Shown: positions 28,249-38,016, counted from the stretch's first letter. The stretch is DNA of 64,000 nt from B10-G9 sp964627755 (GCA_964627755.1 CAZVIH010000093.1:1-64000), one strand, 5' to 3'. Translations and numbers: made by a program. The notes: generated by a model not told the origin, from the letters alone.

Positions 28249-29304
28249 ATGAAAAAACGATTCCTGATCCTGGGGGCTGGCGCAATCGGTTCATACCTGG
28301 GGGCCTCCCTGGCCCTCAATGGACACGAGGTGGTATACCTGGAGAGGGAAAAAGACATCGCCTCACTCCAAAGGCAGGGGATAATAATGGAGCTGGAAGG
28401 GAAAGTATATTCCGTATCCTCTCCCACTTACACAAGCTCTTTGGATCTGGCCCTTAACCTAGGTTTGGATTTAATTGTCCTGGCTGTCAAAACATACCAT
28501 CTTGATGCTATCCTACCCGAATTTATCCACCTCAGGGAAACTCTCCCACCCCTGCTCTGTTTGCAAAATGGTGTTGAAAGTGAAAAAAGACTCGCCGAAT
28601 CACTCGGTACCGGGCTCATCATTCCCGGCACAGTCACATCAGCTGTAGATTGTCTCAGTAAGGGGAACATCATCGTCAGGAAAGTGCGAGGGATGGGTAT
28701 TGCCGGAAACCATCCACTGGTAAAGGATCTTGTACAGGTCTTTCTTGAGGTTGGGATAAATTGTAAATATTATCCCAACCCTGAGAATATGAAATGGTCC
28801 AAACTGCTGACCAATCTGCTAGGCAATGCCAGCTCTGCAATACTCGATTTAACACCATCGGAGATATATTCGAATCCAGCTCTTTATCAGGTGGAACTGG
28901 AACAGGTCCGCGAAGCGTTAAATGTGATGAAAATCCAGGGAATTAAAACCGTTAATTTACCCGGGGTTCCTGTAAAAACGCTCGCTGCGGTCATTAAATA
29001 TCTGCCGTACTGGCTCTCCCAACCTTTATTATCCAGGATGATTGGAGGCGGGAGGGGAAAGAAAATGCCGTCCTTTCACATAGACCTCTACAGCGGCCGA
29101 GGGCATAGTGAGGTTGGCCAGCTTAATGGAGCAGTCGCCAGAGCTGGAAAATCGCTTCAAACTCCAACCCCAGTGAATGATTATTTAACAAATACACTTC
29201 TTTCATTAATAAAGGGAGATATACCCCTCGAGACTTATAGTCAGGGTACGGAAGAATACCTTATTCAACTGGCAGCCAGCAAATTGGAAATCAGTTCATC
29301 CTGA
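28249..29304 (+). CDS. panE: 2-Dehydropantoate 2-reductase (ketopantoate reductase family)
   Basis: NADPH-dependent reduction of ketopantoate to pantoate in coenzyme A synthesis. The 351 residues are slightly longer than the usual ~300. Seen: the N-terminal GAGAIGSYLG dinucleotide fold, LAVKTYH with the likely catalytic-lysine region, LQNGVES, and the NMKWSKLLTNLLGNA segment of the helical domain. The family also includes other ketoacid reductases, so the exact substrate is an inference. It converges on the pyrimidine phosphorylase with only 5 bases between stops. Confidence 0.85.
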   Translation: MKKRFLILGAGAIGSYLGASLALNGHEVVYLEREKDIASLQRQGIIMELEGKVYSVSSPTYTSSLDLALNLGLDLIVLAVKTYHLDAILPEFIHLRETLPPLLCLQNGVESEKRLAESLGTGLIIPGTVTSAVDCLSKGNIIVRKVRGMGIAGNHPLVKDLVQVFLEVGINCKYYPNPENMKWSKLLTNLLGNASSAILDLTPSEIYSNPALYQVELEQVREALNVMKIQGIKTVNLPGVPVKTLAAVIKYLPYWLSQPLLSRMIGGGRGKKMPSFHIDLYSGRGHSEVGQLNGAVARAGKSLQTPTPVNDYLTNTLLSLIKGDIPLETYSQGTEEYLIQLAASKLEISSS

Positions 29305-29309
29305 TATTA

Positions 29310-30614
29310 TCAGCGGATGATGTCATATACCAGGGGGAGCCGGTCCACAGGAGAATCACTCCATTTATGGGCTTTCAATAATCGTTCTCTGGCCAGATCT
29401 AAATCAGCTTGATTTGCGGCGTGGATGATAAACAAATCATCACCTGCATTGATGCGGTCCCCAACTTCCCTCAGTATCTCAATACCCACTGTGTGATCGA
29501 TCTGATCATCCTTTTTTGCACGACCTGCGCCGAGGTCTACCGCTGTTTCTCCCACGATGCGAGCGTGAATCTGACTCAGATAACCAGCTTCTGGAGAAGT
29601 AACCACCTCGATAATCACAGCTTCAGGGAATTTATCCGGATCTTCAACATATGATGCGTCACCACCCTGGGCTTTTACTAACTCCACGAATTTCATCCAG
29701 GCTGAACCGTCTTTAAGGGCCTGGACTGCTTTCTCACGAGCTTCATTGCCGTCAGCGGCAGCTTCTCCCAGGATCAACATCTGTTCTGCCACATCCAGAC
29801 AGTGTTCCCTAAAACTTGCGGGTCCCCTTCCCTGTAAAGTATTTATCGCTTCCTTAACTTCTAGAATATTCCCTACGGCAATCCCCAGGGGCTGATTCAT
29901 ATCCGAGATCAAGGCGACCGCTTTCCGGCCAGCCAGGTGGGCAATATCCACCATAAATTTAGCCAGGTCTTTGGCTTCTTCCTGGGTGGCCATAAACGCT
30001 CCCAGACCGATTTTAACATCCAGGACAATCGCCTGTGCCCCAGCAGCGATCTTTTTACTCATGATCGAAGATGCGATCAAAGGGATGGAATCCACGGTCC
30101 CGGAGACATCGCGCAAAGCATAAAACTTTCCATCTGCAGGTGCCAGAATAGCTGTTTGTCCGGCCAGAACCAAACCGATCTCTTTAAGCTGGGATAAAAA
30201 CTCTTCCTGGGTCAGATTGACCCTAAAACCCGGGATAGATTCCATTTTATCCAGTGTACCGCCAGTAAATCCCAGTCCCCTTCCGGACATCTTCCCTACC
30301 GGAAGTCCACAGGCCGCAACCAGAGGTTCCACAACCAGAGTAGTCTTATCACCAACGCCACCGCTTGAATGTTTATCGACCGCCAGTGGAACCGCCGGTG
30401 ATAAATCCAGTGTTTCACCCGAATTAACCATGGCCATCGTCAGGTCTGTGGTCTCCTGGGGCGTCATGCCTTTTAGCAGAACAGCCATCGCCCAAGATGA
30501 TGCCTGATAGTCAGGAATTGAGCCATCTGTGAATCCCCGGACGAAAAATTCGATTTCTTCCTTGGTTAATTCCAGCCCGTCGCGTTTTTTGATAATAATG
30601 TCAACAGCTCGCAT
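29310..30614 (-). CDS. deoA: Pyrimidine-nucleoside/thymidine phosphorylase
   Basis: Phosphorolysis of thymidine or uridine to the free base and (deoxy)ribose 1-phosphate. The 434 residues show the family pattern: VDIIIKKRDGLELT at the start, the phosphate-binding DKHSSGGVGDKTT, and the GRGLGFTGGTLDKMESIPG signature. Lys/Ser residues expected for base binding are in the DVSGTVDSIPLIASSIMSKK stretch. GGAG precedes the ATG at 30614. Whether it prefers thymidine (deoA) or both pyrimidines (pdp) cannot be told. upp, further right, would salvage uracil released by such an enzyme. Confidence 0.92.
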   Translation of the reverse strand: MRAVDIIIKKRDGLELTKEEIEFFVRGFTDGSIPDYQASSWAMAVLLKGMTPQETTDLTMAMVNSGETLDLSPAVPLAVDKHSSGGVGDKTTLVVEPLVAACGLPVGKMSGRGLGFTGGTLDKMESIPGFRVNLTQEEFLSQLKEIGLVLAGQTAILAPADGKFYALRDVSGTVDSIPLIASSIMSKKIAAGAQAIVLDVKIGLGAFMATQEEAKDLAKFMVDIAHLAGRKAVALISDMNQPLGIAVGNILEVKEAINTLQGRGPASFREHCLDVAEQMLILGEAAADGNEAREKAVQALKDGSAWMKFVELVKAQGGDASYVEDPDKFPEAVIIEVVTSPEAGYLSQIHARIVGETAVDLGAGRAKKDDQIDHTVGIEILREVGDRINAGDDLFIIHAANQADLDLARERLLKAHKWSDSPVDRLPLVYDIIR

Positions 30615-30708
30615 GGCAGCTCCAATTCCTGAAACGACAATTCCATTTGGATGATTGTAAATTATACCGTAACCAAAATAACCTTATATTTGCTTGTAGG
30701 GGGTGTGC

Positions 30709-31626
30709 CTACTCTGTTTCCGGGAGGCTTTTTTTATTATTGACTCGAAATATCCCTGTCACTCCAACCATTACAAAAAATCCTCCGACGATGGTCCAGA
30801 GAGTAATTGGTTCTCTTAATATTAACCACCCCAGAAGGACAGCAATGACTGGATTTACATAGGCGTAAGTCGTGACCAGACTAGTTGGAAGCACCTGCAG
30901 GGCACTCACAAATGCAGTAAAAGCCAGGATCGAGCCAAAAATAACCAGGTATCCCCAGGCCAGCCAGGCTTCTGTTGTGGGTATAGGCAAAGGTTCGCGG
31001 ACAATCAAGGCGATTAAAACAAAAAATACACCGCCAAAAAGCTGTTGATAGGCTGAACTTACTCCTCTGCTCAGGCTGACAGGTTTACGGGTTTGGAGTA
31101 CCAGACCTGAAGACCAGCTGAAACTTGCCAATAACACAGCCAGAATCGATAAGATATCAGCCTTGACACCCGATGTTAGGAGAGGCAGGCTGAGTACAAT
31201 TATCCCGCCAAAGCCTACAATAAGTGAACCTATTAATAATAGCGACGGCATCCGTTTATCCAGGATGGACTCAAATAACGCCACCCAAATGGGAGTGCTG
31301 GCTACAACCAGGGCAGCAATCCCGGAATCGATACGCTGCTCAGCTATTACAACCAACCCATTTCCGCCGATCCAGAGCAGAAATCCGGAAGCAATTAGCA
31401 CTTTGAGATCCATTTTGCCAGGGCGAATATCCTTCCCCCGAATTACAGCCAGAAGAAGCAGAATACTTCCGGCTGCCAGAACTCGCAGGCCTCCGAACCA
31501 AAAAGGATGGAAACCTGATCCACTGCGAATGCCGATTCGGATTGCCAGATAGGTGCTTCCCCACACAAAATAAACGATAAATAAATTTATCAGGCCAGCG
31601 GGGGTTATTTTTTTATTCTCATCCAC
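30709..31626 (-). CDS. EamA/DMT-superfamily transporter
   Basis: A membrane protein of about 305 residues with ten predicted spans in two EamA repeats, the second ending in NPVIAVLLGWLILREP. The start is taken as GTG at 31626, which has GGGAG six bases upstream; a longer frame begins with GTG at 31662, overlapping the queA stop. Family members export amino acids, nucleotides or other small metabolites; the substrate is unknown. It lies downstream of queA on the same strand. Confidence 0.82.
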   Translation of the reverse strand: MDENKKITPAGLINLFIVYFVWGSTYLAIRIGIRSGSGFHPFWFGGLRVLAAGSILLLLAVIRGKDIRPGKMDLKVLIASGFLLWIGGNGLVVIAEQRIDSGIAALVVASTPIWVALFESILDKRMPSLLLIGSLIVGFGGIIVLSLPLLTSGVKADILSILAVLLASFSWSSGLVLQTRKPVSLSRGVSSAYQQLFGGVFFVLIALIVREPLPIPTTEAWLAWGYLVIFGSILAFTAFVSALQVLPTSLVTTYAYVNPVIAVLLGWLILREPITLWTIVGGFFVMVGVTGIFRVNNKKSLPETE

Positions 31627-31658
31627 ATTAAACTCCCATACAAATAATTCGTTTCTGA

Positions 31659-32681
31659 TCACTCCAACAGCATTGCATCTCCAAAGGAGTAAAATCGATA
31701 TCCTTCCTGCATTGCTATTTGATACAGCTCAAGGATCTTTTCCCTTCCTGCAAATGCGCTGACCATCATCACCAAGGTCGATTCAGGGAGGTGGAAATTA
31801 GTAAGCATACTATCCACAATTTGAAACTGAAACCCGGGTAAAATGAACAGGTCCGTTTTGCCCTGATAGGGAGATATTCCAATTTCCAGATCACTTTGCC
31901 GGGCAGCAGTTTCAAGGGTTCTCACTGAAGTAGTACCCACAGCAATGACCCTGCCACCAGATTGCCTGGTTTGATTGATAAGCTCAGCTGTTTCGTCAGG
32001 AAGGCGGCACCATTCTTGATGGATCTTGTGATCTCTGGGGTCCTCTTCATGAACTGGCGCAAACGTATCCAGACCAATATGCAGTGTGACCACAGCAATC
32101 CGGATTCCTTTTTTCTGGATTTTTTCCAGCAAAGCAGGTGTAAAATGCAAACCCGCCGTTGGTGCAGCAGCTGAACCAGATTCCCTGGCATAAACTGTCT
32201 GATAACGTTCCGGTTGATCTAGATGTTCATGGATGTAGGGAGGCAGAGGTACATTACCGATCTGGTCAAGCAAGGGTTCAATTGGATCCTGAAATTGGAT
32301 CTTCCTTACAGATCCTCCCAGGTCATCCTCAATATAAACCTCCGGGCCATTATCGATCTGAATTCTAGTACCTGGCTTAATACCCTTCCCTCCAACCAAC
32401 GCTTCCCAGATGCCCTTCTTTAACTCACGAAGGAGCAGCAATTCAGCTTTTCCGCCAGTAAGGACTTTTTTACCAAACAGTCGGGCCTGGATCACTCTGG
32501 TCTGATTGATCACCAGCAGATCATTTTCACGCAGCAGATCCACAAGCTGGTAAAAATGGTGGTGCTCAACATTTTCAAGTTTCCGGTTATAAACCAGCAA
32601 ACGTGAAGAATCCCGGGGATATACCGGATGTTGGGCAATAAACTCTTTTGGTAAATAATATGAGAAATCCGATGTTTTCAA
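31659..32681 (-). CDS. queA: S-adenosylmethionine:tRNA ribosyltransferase-isomerase
   Basis: Builds epoxyqueuosine on the wobble base of tRNAs by transferring the ribosyl part of SAM to preQ1. The 340 residues match. Seen: the N-terminal FSYYLPKEFIAQHP, SRLLVYNRK, AAPTAGLHFT and the C-terminal LTNFHLPESTLVMMVSAFAG. The start is TTG at 32681. It lies downstream of ruvB and the DUF2905 gene, an arrangement seen in many bacteria, where queA and ruvB travel together. Confidence 0.95.
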   Translation of the reverse strand: MKTSDFSYYLPKEFIAQHPVYPRDSSRLLVYNRKLENVEHHHFYQLVDLLRENDLLVINQTRVIQARLFGKKVLTGGKAELLLLRELKKGIWEALVGGKGIKPGTRIQIDNGPEVYIEDDLGGSVRKIQFQDPIEPLLDQIGNVPLPPYIHEHLDQPERYQTVYARESGSAAAPTAGLHFTPALLEKIQKKGIRIAVVTLHIGLDTFAPVHEEDPRDHKIHQEWCRLPDETAELINQTRQSGGRVIAVGTTSVRTLETAARQSDLEIGISPYQGKTDLFILPGFQFQIVDSMLTNFHLPESTLVMMVSAFAGREKILELYQIAMQEGYRFYSFGDAMLLE

Positions 32682-32693
32682 TATTTCACTTCT

Positions 32694-32927
32694 TTATTTT
32701 TTAAACAAGATCAGCAAGATATTAAGAATGACCGTGATCACAATCGAGATCAGCAGCGATGATACCAGAGGAACAACACAGGTGATATTTCCCAGTTTAA
32801 ACACAATATCGCCCGGTAATCTTCCCAGGGAAATATTGGATTTAGCGGCCAGGAATAACAAACCGGCAATAATTAGGAGGATCAAAGCAAATACAGCCAC
32901 TATCCGGGCTAATGGCATCAGATCCAT
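32694..32927 (-). CDS. DUF2905 small membrane protein
   Basis: A 77-residue protein with two membrane spans (about 8-28 and 48-74) around the conserved GRLPGDI segment, characteristic of DUF2905. Its function is unknown. The ATG at 32927 has GAGGAAAG upstream, partly formed by the end of ruvB, 8 bases away. Its position between ruvB and queA is recurrent in bacteria. Confidence 0.88.
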   Translation of the reverse strand: MDLMPLARIVAVFALILLIIAGLLFLAAKSNISLGRLPGDIVFKLGNITCVVPLVSSLLISIVITVILNILLILFKK

Positions 32928-32935
32928 ATCTTTCC

Positions 32936-33970
32936 TCAGTTGATTAGTCTGGGCTGAGATGCGTCTGGGGGTGGTTCCAAACCCAAATGGAGATAGGCCT
33001 GCTGGGTTGCGACTCTTCCCTGGGAGGTTCGCTGCATTAATCCCAACTGGAGTAAATAAGGTTCGACCACATCCATGATCGTATCTGCATCCTCTCGAAT
33101 AGAGGCAGCTATTGTCTTTAGTCCTACAGGTCCGCCTTGATACTTTACAACTATTGCTTGAAGCACCCGGCGATCCATTGAATCCAGTCCTTCTTTATCG
33201 ATCTTCAATAATTCCAACGCCTGTTGAGAAATTGATGAAGTGATCACTCCCTCCCCGCGCACCTGGGCAAAATCCCTAACTCTGCGGAGAAGGCGCAGGG
33301 CAACTCTGGGTGTGCCGCGGGAGCGGGAAGCGATTTCTTTGATCCCAGCAGATTCGGAAGGGACTTCCAGCCGTTCTGCCGCCATCACGATAATTTTCTC
33401 AATCGCATCAACTGTATAATAGTCCAGACGGTAAACCGCCCCAAACCGGGCCCGTAATGGTGCTGTAACCAATGCTAAGCGGGTGGTCGCGCCCACGATT
33501 GTAAATTTGGGCAGTTTCAGACGGACTGAGCGGGCAGAAGGACCTTTTCCAATGATGATATCAAGGGAATAATCCTCCATAGCCGGATAGAGGACCTCTT
33601 CAACCGCCCGACCCAGTCTGTGGATCTCATCGATGAAAAGGATGTCACCTTCGTTCAGGTTGGTTAAGATCGCCGCCAGATCGCCAGCTCTTTCCACTGC
33701 TGGACCTGACGTGATCTTAATATGAACACCCATCTCATTGGCAAGGATGTGCGCCAGGGTAGTCTTACCCAATCCTGGGGGACCGTAAAATAGAACATGG
33801 TCCAGAGCTTCCTCCCGGTGCTGGGCTGCAGAGATCAATATCTCAAGATTCTCCCTGATGACATCCTGCCCGATCATACCGCCCAGAGATTGGGGGCGAA
33901 GCGCATGATCAAGATGGTCTCCCGGTTTAGAATCAGAGTCCACCAGGCGGTTTGGTTGTGTATCATCCAT
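32936..33970 (-). CDS. ruvB: Holliday junction branch-migration helicase RuvB
   Basis: The AAA+ motor that drives branch migration with RuvA. From ATG 33970 it has 344 residues. Seen: LRPQSLGGMIGQ, Walker A GPPGLGKT (63-70), Walker B LFIDEIH (111-117), sensor I GATTRLALVTAPLRARFG, and the winged-helix DNA-binding C-terminus. The open frame runs 45 codons further upstream, but family similarity starts near 33970 and TATAAT lies 7 bases before that ATG. ruvA and ruvC are not in the window. It heads the ruvB-DUF2905-queA-EamA series. Confidence 0.95.
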   Translation of the reverse strand: MDDTQPNRLVDSDSKPGDHLDHALRPQSLGGMIGQDVIRENLEILISAAQHREEALDHVLFYGPPGLGKTTLAHILANEMGVHIKITSGPAVERAGDLAAILTNLNEGDILFIDEIHRLGRAVEEVLYPAMEDYSLDIIIGKGPSARSVRLKLPKFTIVGATTRLALVTAPLRARFGAVYRLDYYTVDAIEKIIVMAAERLEVPSESAGIKEIASRSRGTPRVALRLLRRVRDFAQVRGEGVITSSISQQALELLKIDKEGLDSMDRRVLQAIVVKYQGGPVGLKTIAASIREDADTIMDVVEPYLLQLGLMQRTSQGRVATQQAYLHLGLEPPPDASQPRLIN

Positions 33971-33977
33971 GTCTAAG

Positions 33978-33983
33978 ATTATA
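33978..33983 (-). promoter_or_regulatory. -10 hexamer 7 bases before ruvB
   Basis: A perfect TATAAT on the minus strand, 7 bases from the ruvB ATG, with no Shine-Dalgarno; a candidate leaderless start. No clear -35. Confidence 0.5.
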
Positions 33984-34013
33984 CCGAAGGTGGACCTAAA
34001 TGCGTAGGAAAGT

Positions 34014-34041
34014 GGGACAAATAGATACATCAGGATATAAT
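34014..34041 (+). promoter_or_regulatory. Probable upp promoter
   Basis: GGGACA (34014-34019), a 16-base spacer and TATAAT (34036-34041) lie 62 bases before the upp start, divergent from ruvB. Confidence 0.5.
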
Positions 34042-34103
34042 CAGCATGATCAGAAAAAAGGATATAAATCAGTAATCCGGATTCAGACCTAAGGGAGATA
34101 ACC

Positions 34104-34730
34104 ATGAATACAATCTATGAATCCAGTCACCCGCTCGTAGCTCACAAATTAACACACTTGCGTGATAAAAACACTGAGCCAAAAAAATTTCGGGAACTTA
34201 TCCGGGAAATTTCTGCCTTATTGGCTTATGAAGCTACAGCAGACCTGGAAATAGCCTCCAGGACTGTTGAAACACCACTTGCTGAAGCACCCGGTATGGA
34301 ATTGAAGCAGCCCATTGGATTGGTTCCAATTCTGCGTTCTGGTTTAGGCATGGTTGAGGGTATCTGGGGTCTGATGCCAAACGCTGAGGTCTGGCACATC
34401 GGTTTGTACAGGGATGAGCAGACACTCCAGCCTGTTCAATATTACAACAAACTTCCGCTCGAACCCACAGTATCAGTCTGCCTGGTTCTGGATCCTATGC
34501 TGGCAACCGGAGGTTCTGCTGTGGCAACAGTGGATATTCTAAAAAAATGGGGCGTTCAAAAAATCAAGTTCCTTGGCATACTTGCCGCTCCAGAAGGTGT
34601 TGAGGCCATGCAAAAAGCTCACCCTGATGTTCCCCTTCACCTGGCCGTGATTGATAGTCATTTGAATGAACACGGCTACATCGTACCCGGGCTGGGAGAT
34701 GCCGGGGACAGGCAATTTGGAACAGGATAA
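34104..34730 (+). CDS. upp: Uracil phosphoribosyltransferase
   Basis: Salvages uracil with PRPP to form UMP. The 208 residues match family length. Seen: VPILRSGLGMVEG, the PRPP-binding LVLDPMLATGGSAVATVDIL, and the uracil-binding YIVPGLGDAGDRQFGT near the C-terminus. GGGAG precedes the ATG. Monocistronic, with a probable promoter and a terminator. Confidence 0.96.
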   Translation: MNTIYESSHPLVAHKLTHLRDKNTEPKKFRELIREISALLAYEATADLEIASRTVETPLAEAPGMELKQPIGLVPILRSGLGMVEGIWGLMPNAEVWHIGLYRDEQTLQPVQYYNKLPLEPTVSVCLVLDPMLATGGSAVATVDILKKWGVQKIKFLGILAAPEGVEAMQKAHPDVPLHLAVIDSHLNEHGYIVPGLGDAGDRQFGTG

Positions 34731-34835
34731 AACCAGACTGGATGTGTAATTCTTAAGGAAACGGATTTTAATATTAATATCAATAATCCGACACCAGGCA
34801 AATTTCTTAAGATCATTCCTAAAAATCTTAAACAA

Positions 34836-34870
34836 AAGAGGCTTCTCCCTGAGAAGCCTCTTGATAATTT
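34836..34870. terminator. Terminator between upp and tpiA
   Basis: AAGAGGCTTCT (34836-34846) pairs with AGAAGCCTCTT (34852-34862). The flanks are T-rich in both directions (more so on the minus strand), so it can serve both convergent genes. Confidence 0.78.
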
Positions 34871-34884
34871 TTCAGATATTTTGT

Positions 34885-35640
34885 TCAGGCAGCTGCTTTG
34901 GTGATCTGGATAAAAGCGTCAGCTTTCAGGCTGGCTCCGCCAACCAGCGCACCGTCGATATCAGGCTGCTGGAAGTATTCCTTGGCATTTTCGGGTTTAA
35001 CAGATCCTCCGTATAAAATACGGACTTTATCCGCCGCTTCATTTGAATACAGAGAGGCCACCTGATCGCGGACAAATTCCTTGATAACCTGGTTAGCGCC
35101 CTCGGCAGTAGCAGCTTTACCGGTGCCAATAGCCCAGACTGGTTCATAGGCGATCATTATTTTTCCAAATTTCTCAACACTGACGTCTTTCAAGGCCGCA
35201 GTTAATTGACGTTTTACAACGGCGCCCGTTTTTCCTTGTTCATTTTCTTCCAGGGTTTCACCAACGCAGAGAATTGGTTTTATTCCTGCGTTCAACGCAG
35301 CCAACACTTTTTTATTTACAGTATCATCTGTGTCTTGAAAGTAGGCCCTGCGTTCCGAGTGGCCCAGGATCACGTATTCTGCTACTTCAGCAACCATACC
35401 GGGAGAGATTTCTCCAGTATATGCCCCCTGTTCTTCCCAATACAGATTTTGGGCACCTATTTCTATTTTTGAATCTTTGATCAGATCAGATACTTTTGCC
35501 AGCGCAGTGAATGGAGGGCAGATCACACTATCCACTTTTTCGATACTATCTAATCCTGGCATAAGTTCTTTAACCAGGGCGATAGATTCCTGGACTGTTT
35601 TATGCATTTTCCAATTCCCCGCAACACATGGTCTCCGCAT
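34885..35640 (-). CDS. tpiA: Triosephosphate isomerase
   Basis: Interconverts dihydroxyacetone phosphate and glyceraldehyde 3-phosphate. The 251 residues match. Seen: GNWKMHK with the catalytic Lys, GHSERR with the catalytic His, and AYEPVWAIGTGKAA with the catalytic Glu; the phosphate-binding YGGSV and GGASL lie near the end. GGAGGAG precedes the ATG. It lies 23 bases downstream of the Ser/Thr kinase gene on the same strand, so the two are probably one transcript. Confidence 0.97.
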   Translation of the reverse strand: MRRPCVAGNWKMHKTVQESIALVKELMPGLDSIEKVDSVICPPFTALAKVSDLIKDSKIEIGAQNLYWEEQGAYTGEISPGMVAEVAEYVILGHSERRAYFQDTDDTVNKKVLAALNAGIKPILCVGETLEENEQGKTGAVVKRQLTAALKDVSVEKFGKIMIAYEPVWAIGTGKAATAEGANQVIKEFVRDQVASLYSNEAADKVRILYGGSVKPENAKEYFQQPDIDGALVGGASLKADAFIQITKAAA

Positions 35641-35663
35641 TACTCCTCCATAAATATTTTTCT

Positions 35664-37406
35664 TTATTCCGGCTGTAATCTTAATTCTCCCCGAATCCAG
35701 GCCGGTAAATTTTCAAATTGTTCCAATTCCAGCAGTAAGTCCCTGGCCTCTTCGAAACGCTCCTGAGCAAACAGAATGTCTGATTTAAGCAGATATGCTT
35801 CCAGTAAATCCGGCCGATCGACCATAACTTGATCAACCAACTGTTCGGCGACGTCAACTCTACCGTTTAATAAAGCCTTGCGAGCTTCCAGCAAATGCAG
35901 CAAAGCTGGATCGAGATCAATATCCTGATTACTGGAAAGGACTTCTAATGAAAATTCCTCAAAAGCGGCATGATAGAGCGCTTCACTGATCTTATTCTTC
36001 AGTTCTTCCGCAGGTATTGGTGAGCCAAGCTGTTCAACTTTCAGGAAACTATAAGCTGCATAAGTCCAGATATTAATATCTGTGAGCCCCTCACCCAATT
36101 CCAGAATTATTTGAGGATTGTCTTCTGCCAGCTGATAAGATTTCTGAAATGCTTCTCTGGCCAATTGGGGCCTATCAGCATCTAGATAAGCTACACCCAG
36201 CGTATAACGCAGGAAAGGATCCTGTGGGTTTTCCCTGATCTGTTCGTTCAGAGATTTTATCTCACTCAACGCCGGATCAGATCGGAAGTTGGCTTCTTGT
36301 GTTAATGTTTCCGAGGTGATTAAATCCGGTCCGGGTACTTCCAGAGCATTCTGATAAACCATGAATCCCAGGCAGAATAGCACCAGTGCAGGTGCAGCCA
36401 TCCACCAGATCCATCCTGGGATACCTTTTTTCTCTTCCTTTTCCCCCTTAGTATCCTTTTCAATCACTTTTGTACTGGCAGATTCCTTTTCTTCCTTGAC
36501 ACGCTCAAGGGTCTTTTTACGGGCATCTTCATGCAGTGCTAAGGTGGGTGCTTCTCCCTCGGAAGGATGATCCTTGATAAGGGAATCAAAAGCCTTTAAG
36601 AAAACAGCCATCATCTCCGAGACAGTGGCATATCTGTCTTCACGCTTTTTAGCCAGCGCTTTTAATATCGCTCGCTCTATATCTTCATTAAGATCCGGGT
36701 TCATATCCCGCGGAAGGGGTAGCGGACTGTATATATGATCATGTATCACAGAGAATGGAGTATCTGCCTGGAAAGGTACCTCTCCAACCAGAAGCTCATA
36801 CATCATCACTCCGAGAGAATAGATATCCGTACCGCTATCCAGGTTACCTAAACCTTTGGCCTGCTCGGGAGAGATGTAATGAGGAGTACCCATCATCATC
36901 TGTCCAGAGAGAGTCGTCTGACTGGTTTCCGCAATCCGTGCCAACCCGAAATCTGCCAGGTATACACCACCGATCTTGTCCAGCAGCACATTTGAAGGTT
37001 TTACATCTCTGTGCAGAACACCTTGCTGATGGGCATAAGCCAGGGCAGATGAAATCACCCGGAATATATGTCGAGATTCTTTATAAGTGAGTTTGGATTT
37101 ATCCAGACGGGATTTTAACGTTTCGCCCTGGACATATTTAAGAACCAGGTATGGGCGACCTTCATGTTCAGAAAAGTCGTAAATCGGAACGATATTTGGG
37201 TGTTCCAATTTTGCAACGACTTTGGCTTCTCTTTCAAACCGATCCAGAAATCCAGGATGCTCCATAAAGGCAGGATGCAGGGCTTTAATGGCAACGTACC
37301 TATCCAAACTGGGATGATAGGCTTTAAATACAGTTGCCATACCACCTTTCCCAAGTTTTTCGACCAGGCGATAGGGACCTACATTCTCACCAATGATAAA
37401 CGGCAT
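35664..37406 (-). CDS. Membrane Ser/Thr protein kinase with extracytoplasmic TPR domain (PknB type)
   Basis: A 580-residue Hanks-type kinase. The kinase domain (about 12-275) has the glycine loop GKGGMA (19-24), Lys41, HRDVKPSN with catalytic Asp134, and DFG (152-154) followed by GTPHYISPEQA. A juxtamembrane acidic/Lys-rich stretch leads to one membrane span (about 330-352). The outer ~220 residues are TPR-like instead of the PASTA repeats common in other groups, so the ligand is probably a protein rather than muropeptide. AGGAGC precedes the ATG. It is upstream of tpiA. Confidence 0.92.
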   Translation of the reverse strand: MPFIIGENVGPYRLVEKLGKGGMATVFKAYHPSLDRYVAIKALHPAFMEHPGFLDRFEREAKVVAKLEHPNIVPIYDFSEHEGRPYLVLKYVQGETLKSRLDKSKLTYKESRHIFRVISSALAYAHQQGVLHRDVKPSNVLLDKIGGVYLADFGLARIAETSQTTLSGQMMMGTPHYISPEQAKGLGNLDSGTDIYSLGVMMYELLVGEVPFQADTPFSVIHDHIYSPLPLPRDMNPDLNEDIERAILKALAKKREDRYATVSEMMAVFLKAFDSLIKDHPSEGEAPTLALHEDARKKTLERVKEEKESASTKVIEKDTKGEKEEKKGIPGWIWWMAAPALVLFCLGFMVYQNALEVPGPDLITSETLTQEANFRSDPALSEIKSLNEQIRENPQDPFLRYTLGVAYLDADRPQLAREAFQKSYQLAEDNPQIILELGEGLTDINIWTYAAYSFLKVEQLGSPIPAEELKNKISEALYHAAFEEFSLEVLSSNQDIDLDPALLHLLEARKALLNGRVDVAEQLVDQVMVDRPDLLEAYLLKSDILFAQERFEEARDLLLELEQFENLPAWIRGELRLQPE

Positions 37407-37550
37407 TATCCATGCTCCTTAAAATCATTCCTGATTATACCGTATCAATCCCCCCGCTCTCTACACAACCGGAATAATTTATTCGATTGTAAACTATCCT
37501 GGGCATCCGGAAGTACTATCTAACAAAACAGTAAAGGGATTCCAAACAAA

Positions 37551-37588
37551 AAGGCGAAACCTTATCTCTGAAACGAGGTCTCGCCTTT
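37551..37588 (-). terminator. Terminator of the suf operon
   Basis: On the minus strand, AGGCGAGACC pairs with GGTTTCGCCT (one mismatch), followed by TTTTG. It lies just past sufU. Confidence 0.75.
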
Positions 37589-37605
37589 CAAGGATCAGTT
37601 AATGA

Positions 37606-37995
37606 TCAATCGGATCCTTCCGCTTCTCCTATGCCATAAATCCCAGCTTTGAGCACCTTTAAAGGCAATAAAGCACATTTCAGGCGCACAGGGCCTAGCT
37701 CAATGCCCAAATTTTCAAGGATATCTTCTTTAGAAAGTTCCTTGATATCATCAACACTCTTGCCAATAATTGACTCGAGCAGCAGGTCAGCAGAAGCTTG
37801 AGATATGGCGCAGCCTTCACCGCTGAATAATGCTTCTGTGACTATACCTTTCTCATCCAATCGAATATCGATCTGGATATGATCGCCACAGGCCGGGTTA
37901 TCATCTTCATAGGAAATATCATTGGGGTCCAGCACACCACGAAAATGAGGTGTTTTATAACGCTCGATGATTAATTCCCGATAAAAGTCTTCCAT
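37606..37995 (-). CDS. sufU: SufU-type sulfur-transfer/zinc protein
   Basis: Accepts persulfide sulfur from SufS and passes it on to SufBCD. The 129 residues carry the expected ligands: Cys36 and Asp38 in NPACGD, Cys62 in GEGCAISQAS and Cys107 in RLKCALLPL. It has the SufU insertion between the second and third Cys that separates it from IscU scaffolds. Last gene of the suf operon, 21 bases after sufS. Confidence 0.93.
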   Translation of the reverse strand: MEDFYRELIIERYKTPHFRGVLDPNDISYEDDNPACGDHIQIDIRLDEKGIVTEALFSGEGCAISQASADLLLESIIGKSVDDIKELSKEDILENLGIELGPVRLKCALLPLKVLKAGIYGIGEAEGSD

Positions 37996-38016
37996 AAATC
38001 CTTCCTATTCTTTTCT

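Noticed and set aside
36361..36570. Plus-strand open frames inside the Ser/Thr kinase gene
   Set aside because: The kinase frame is complete with all catalytic motifs, so these are antisense shadows.
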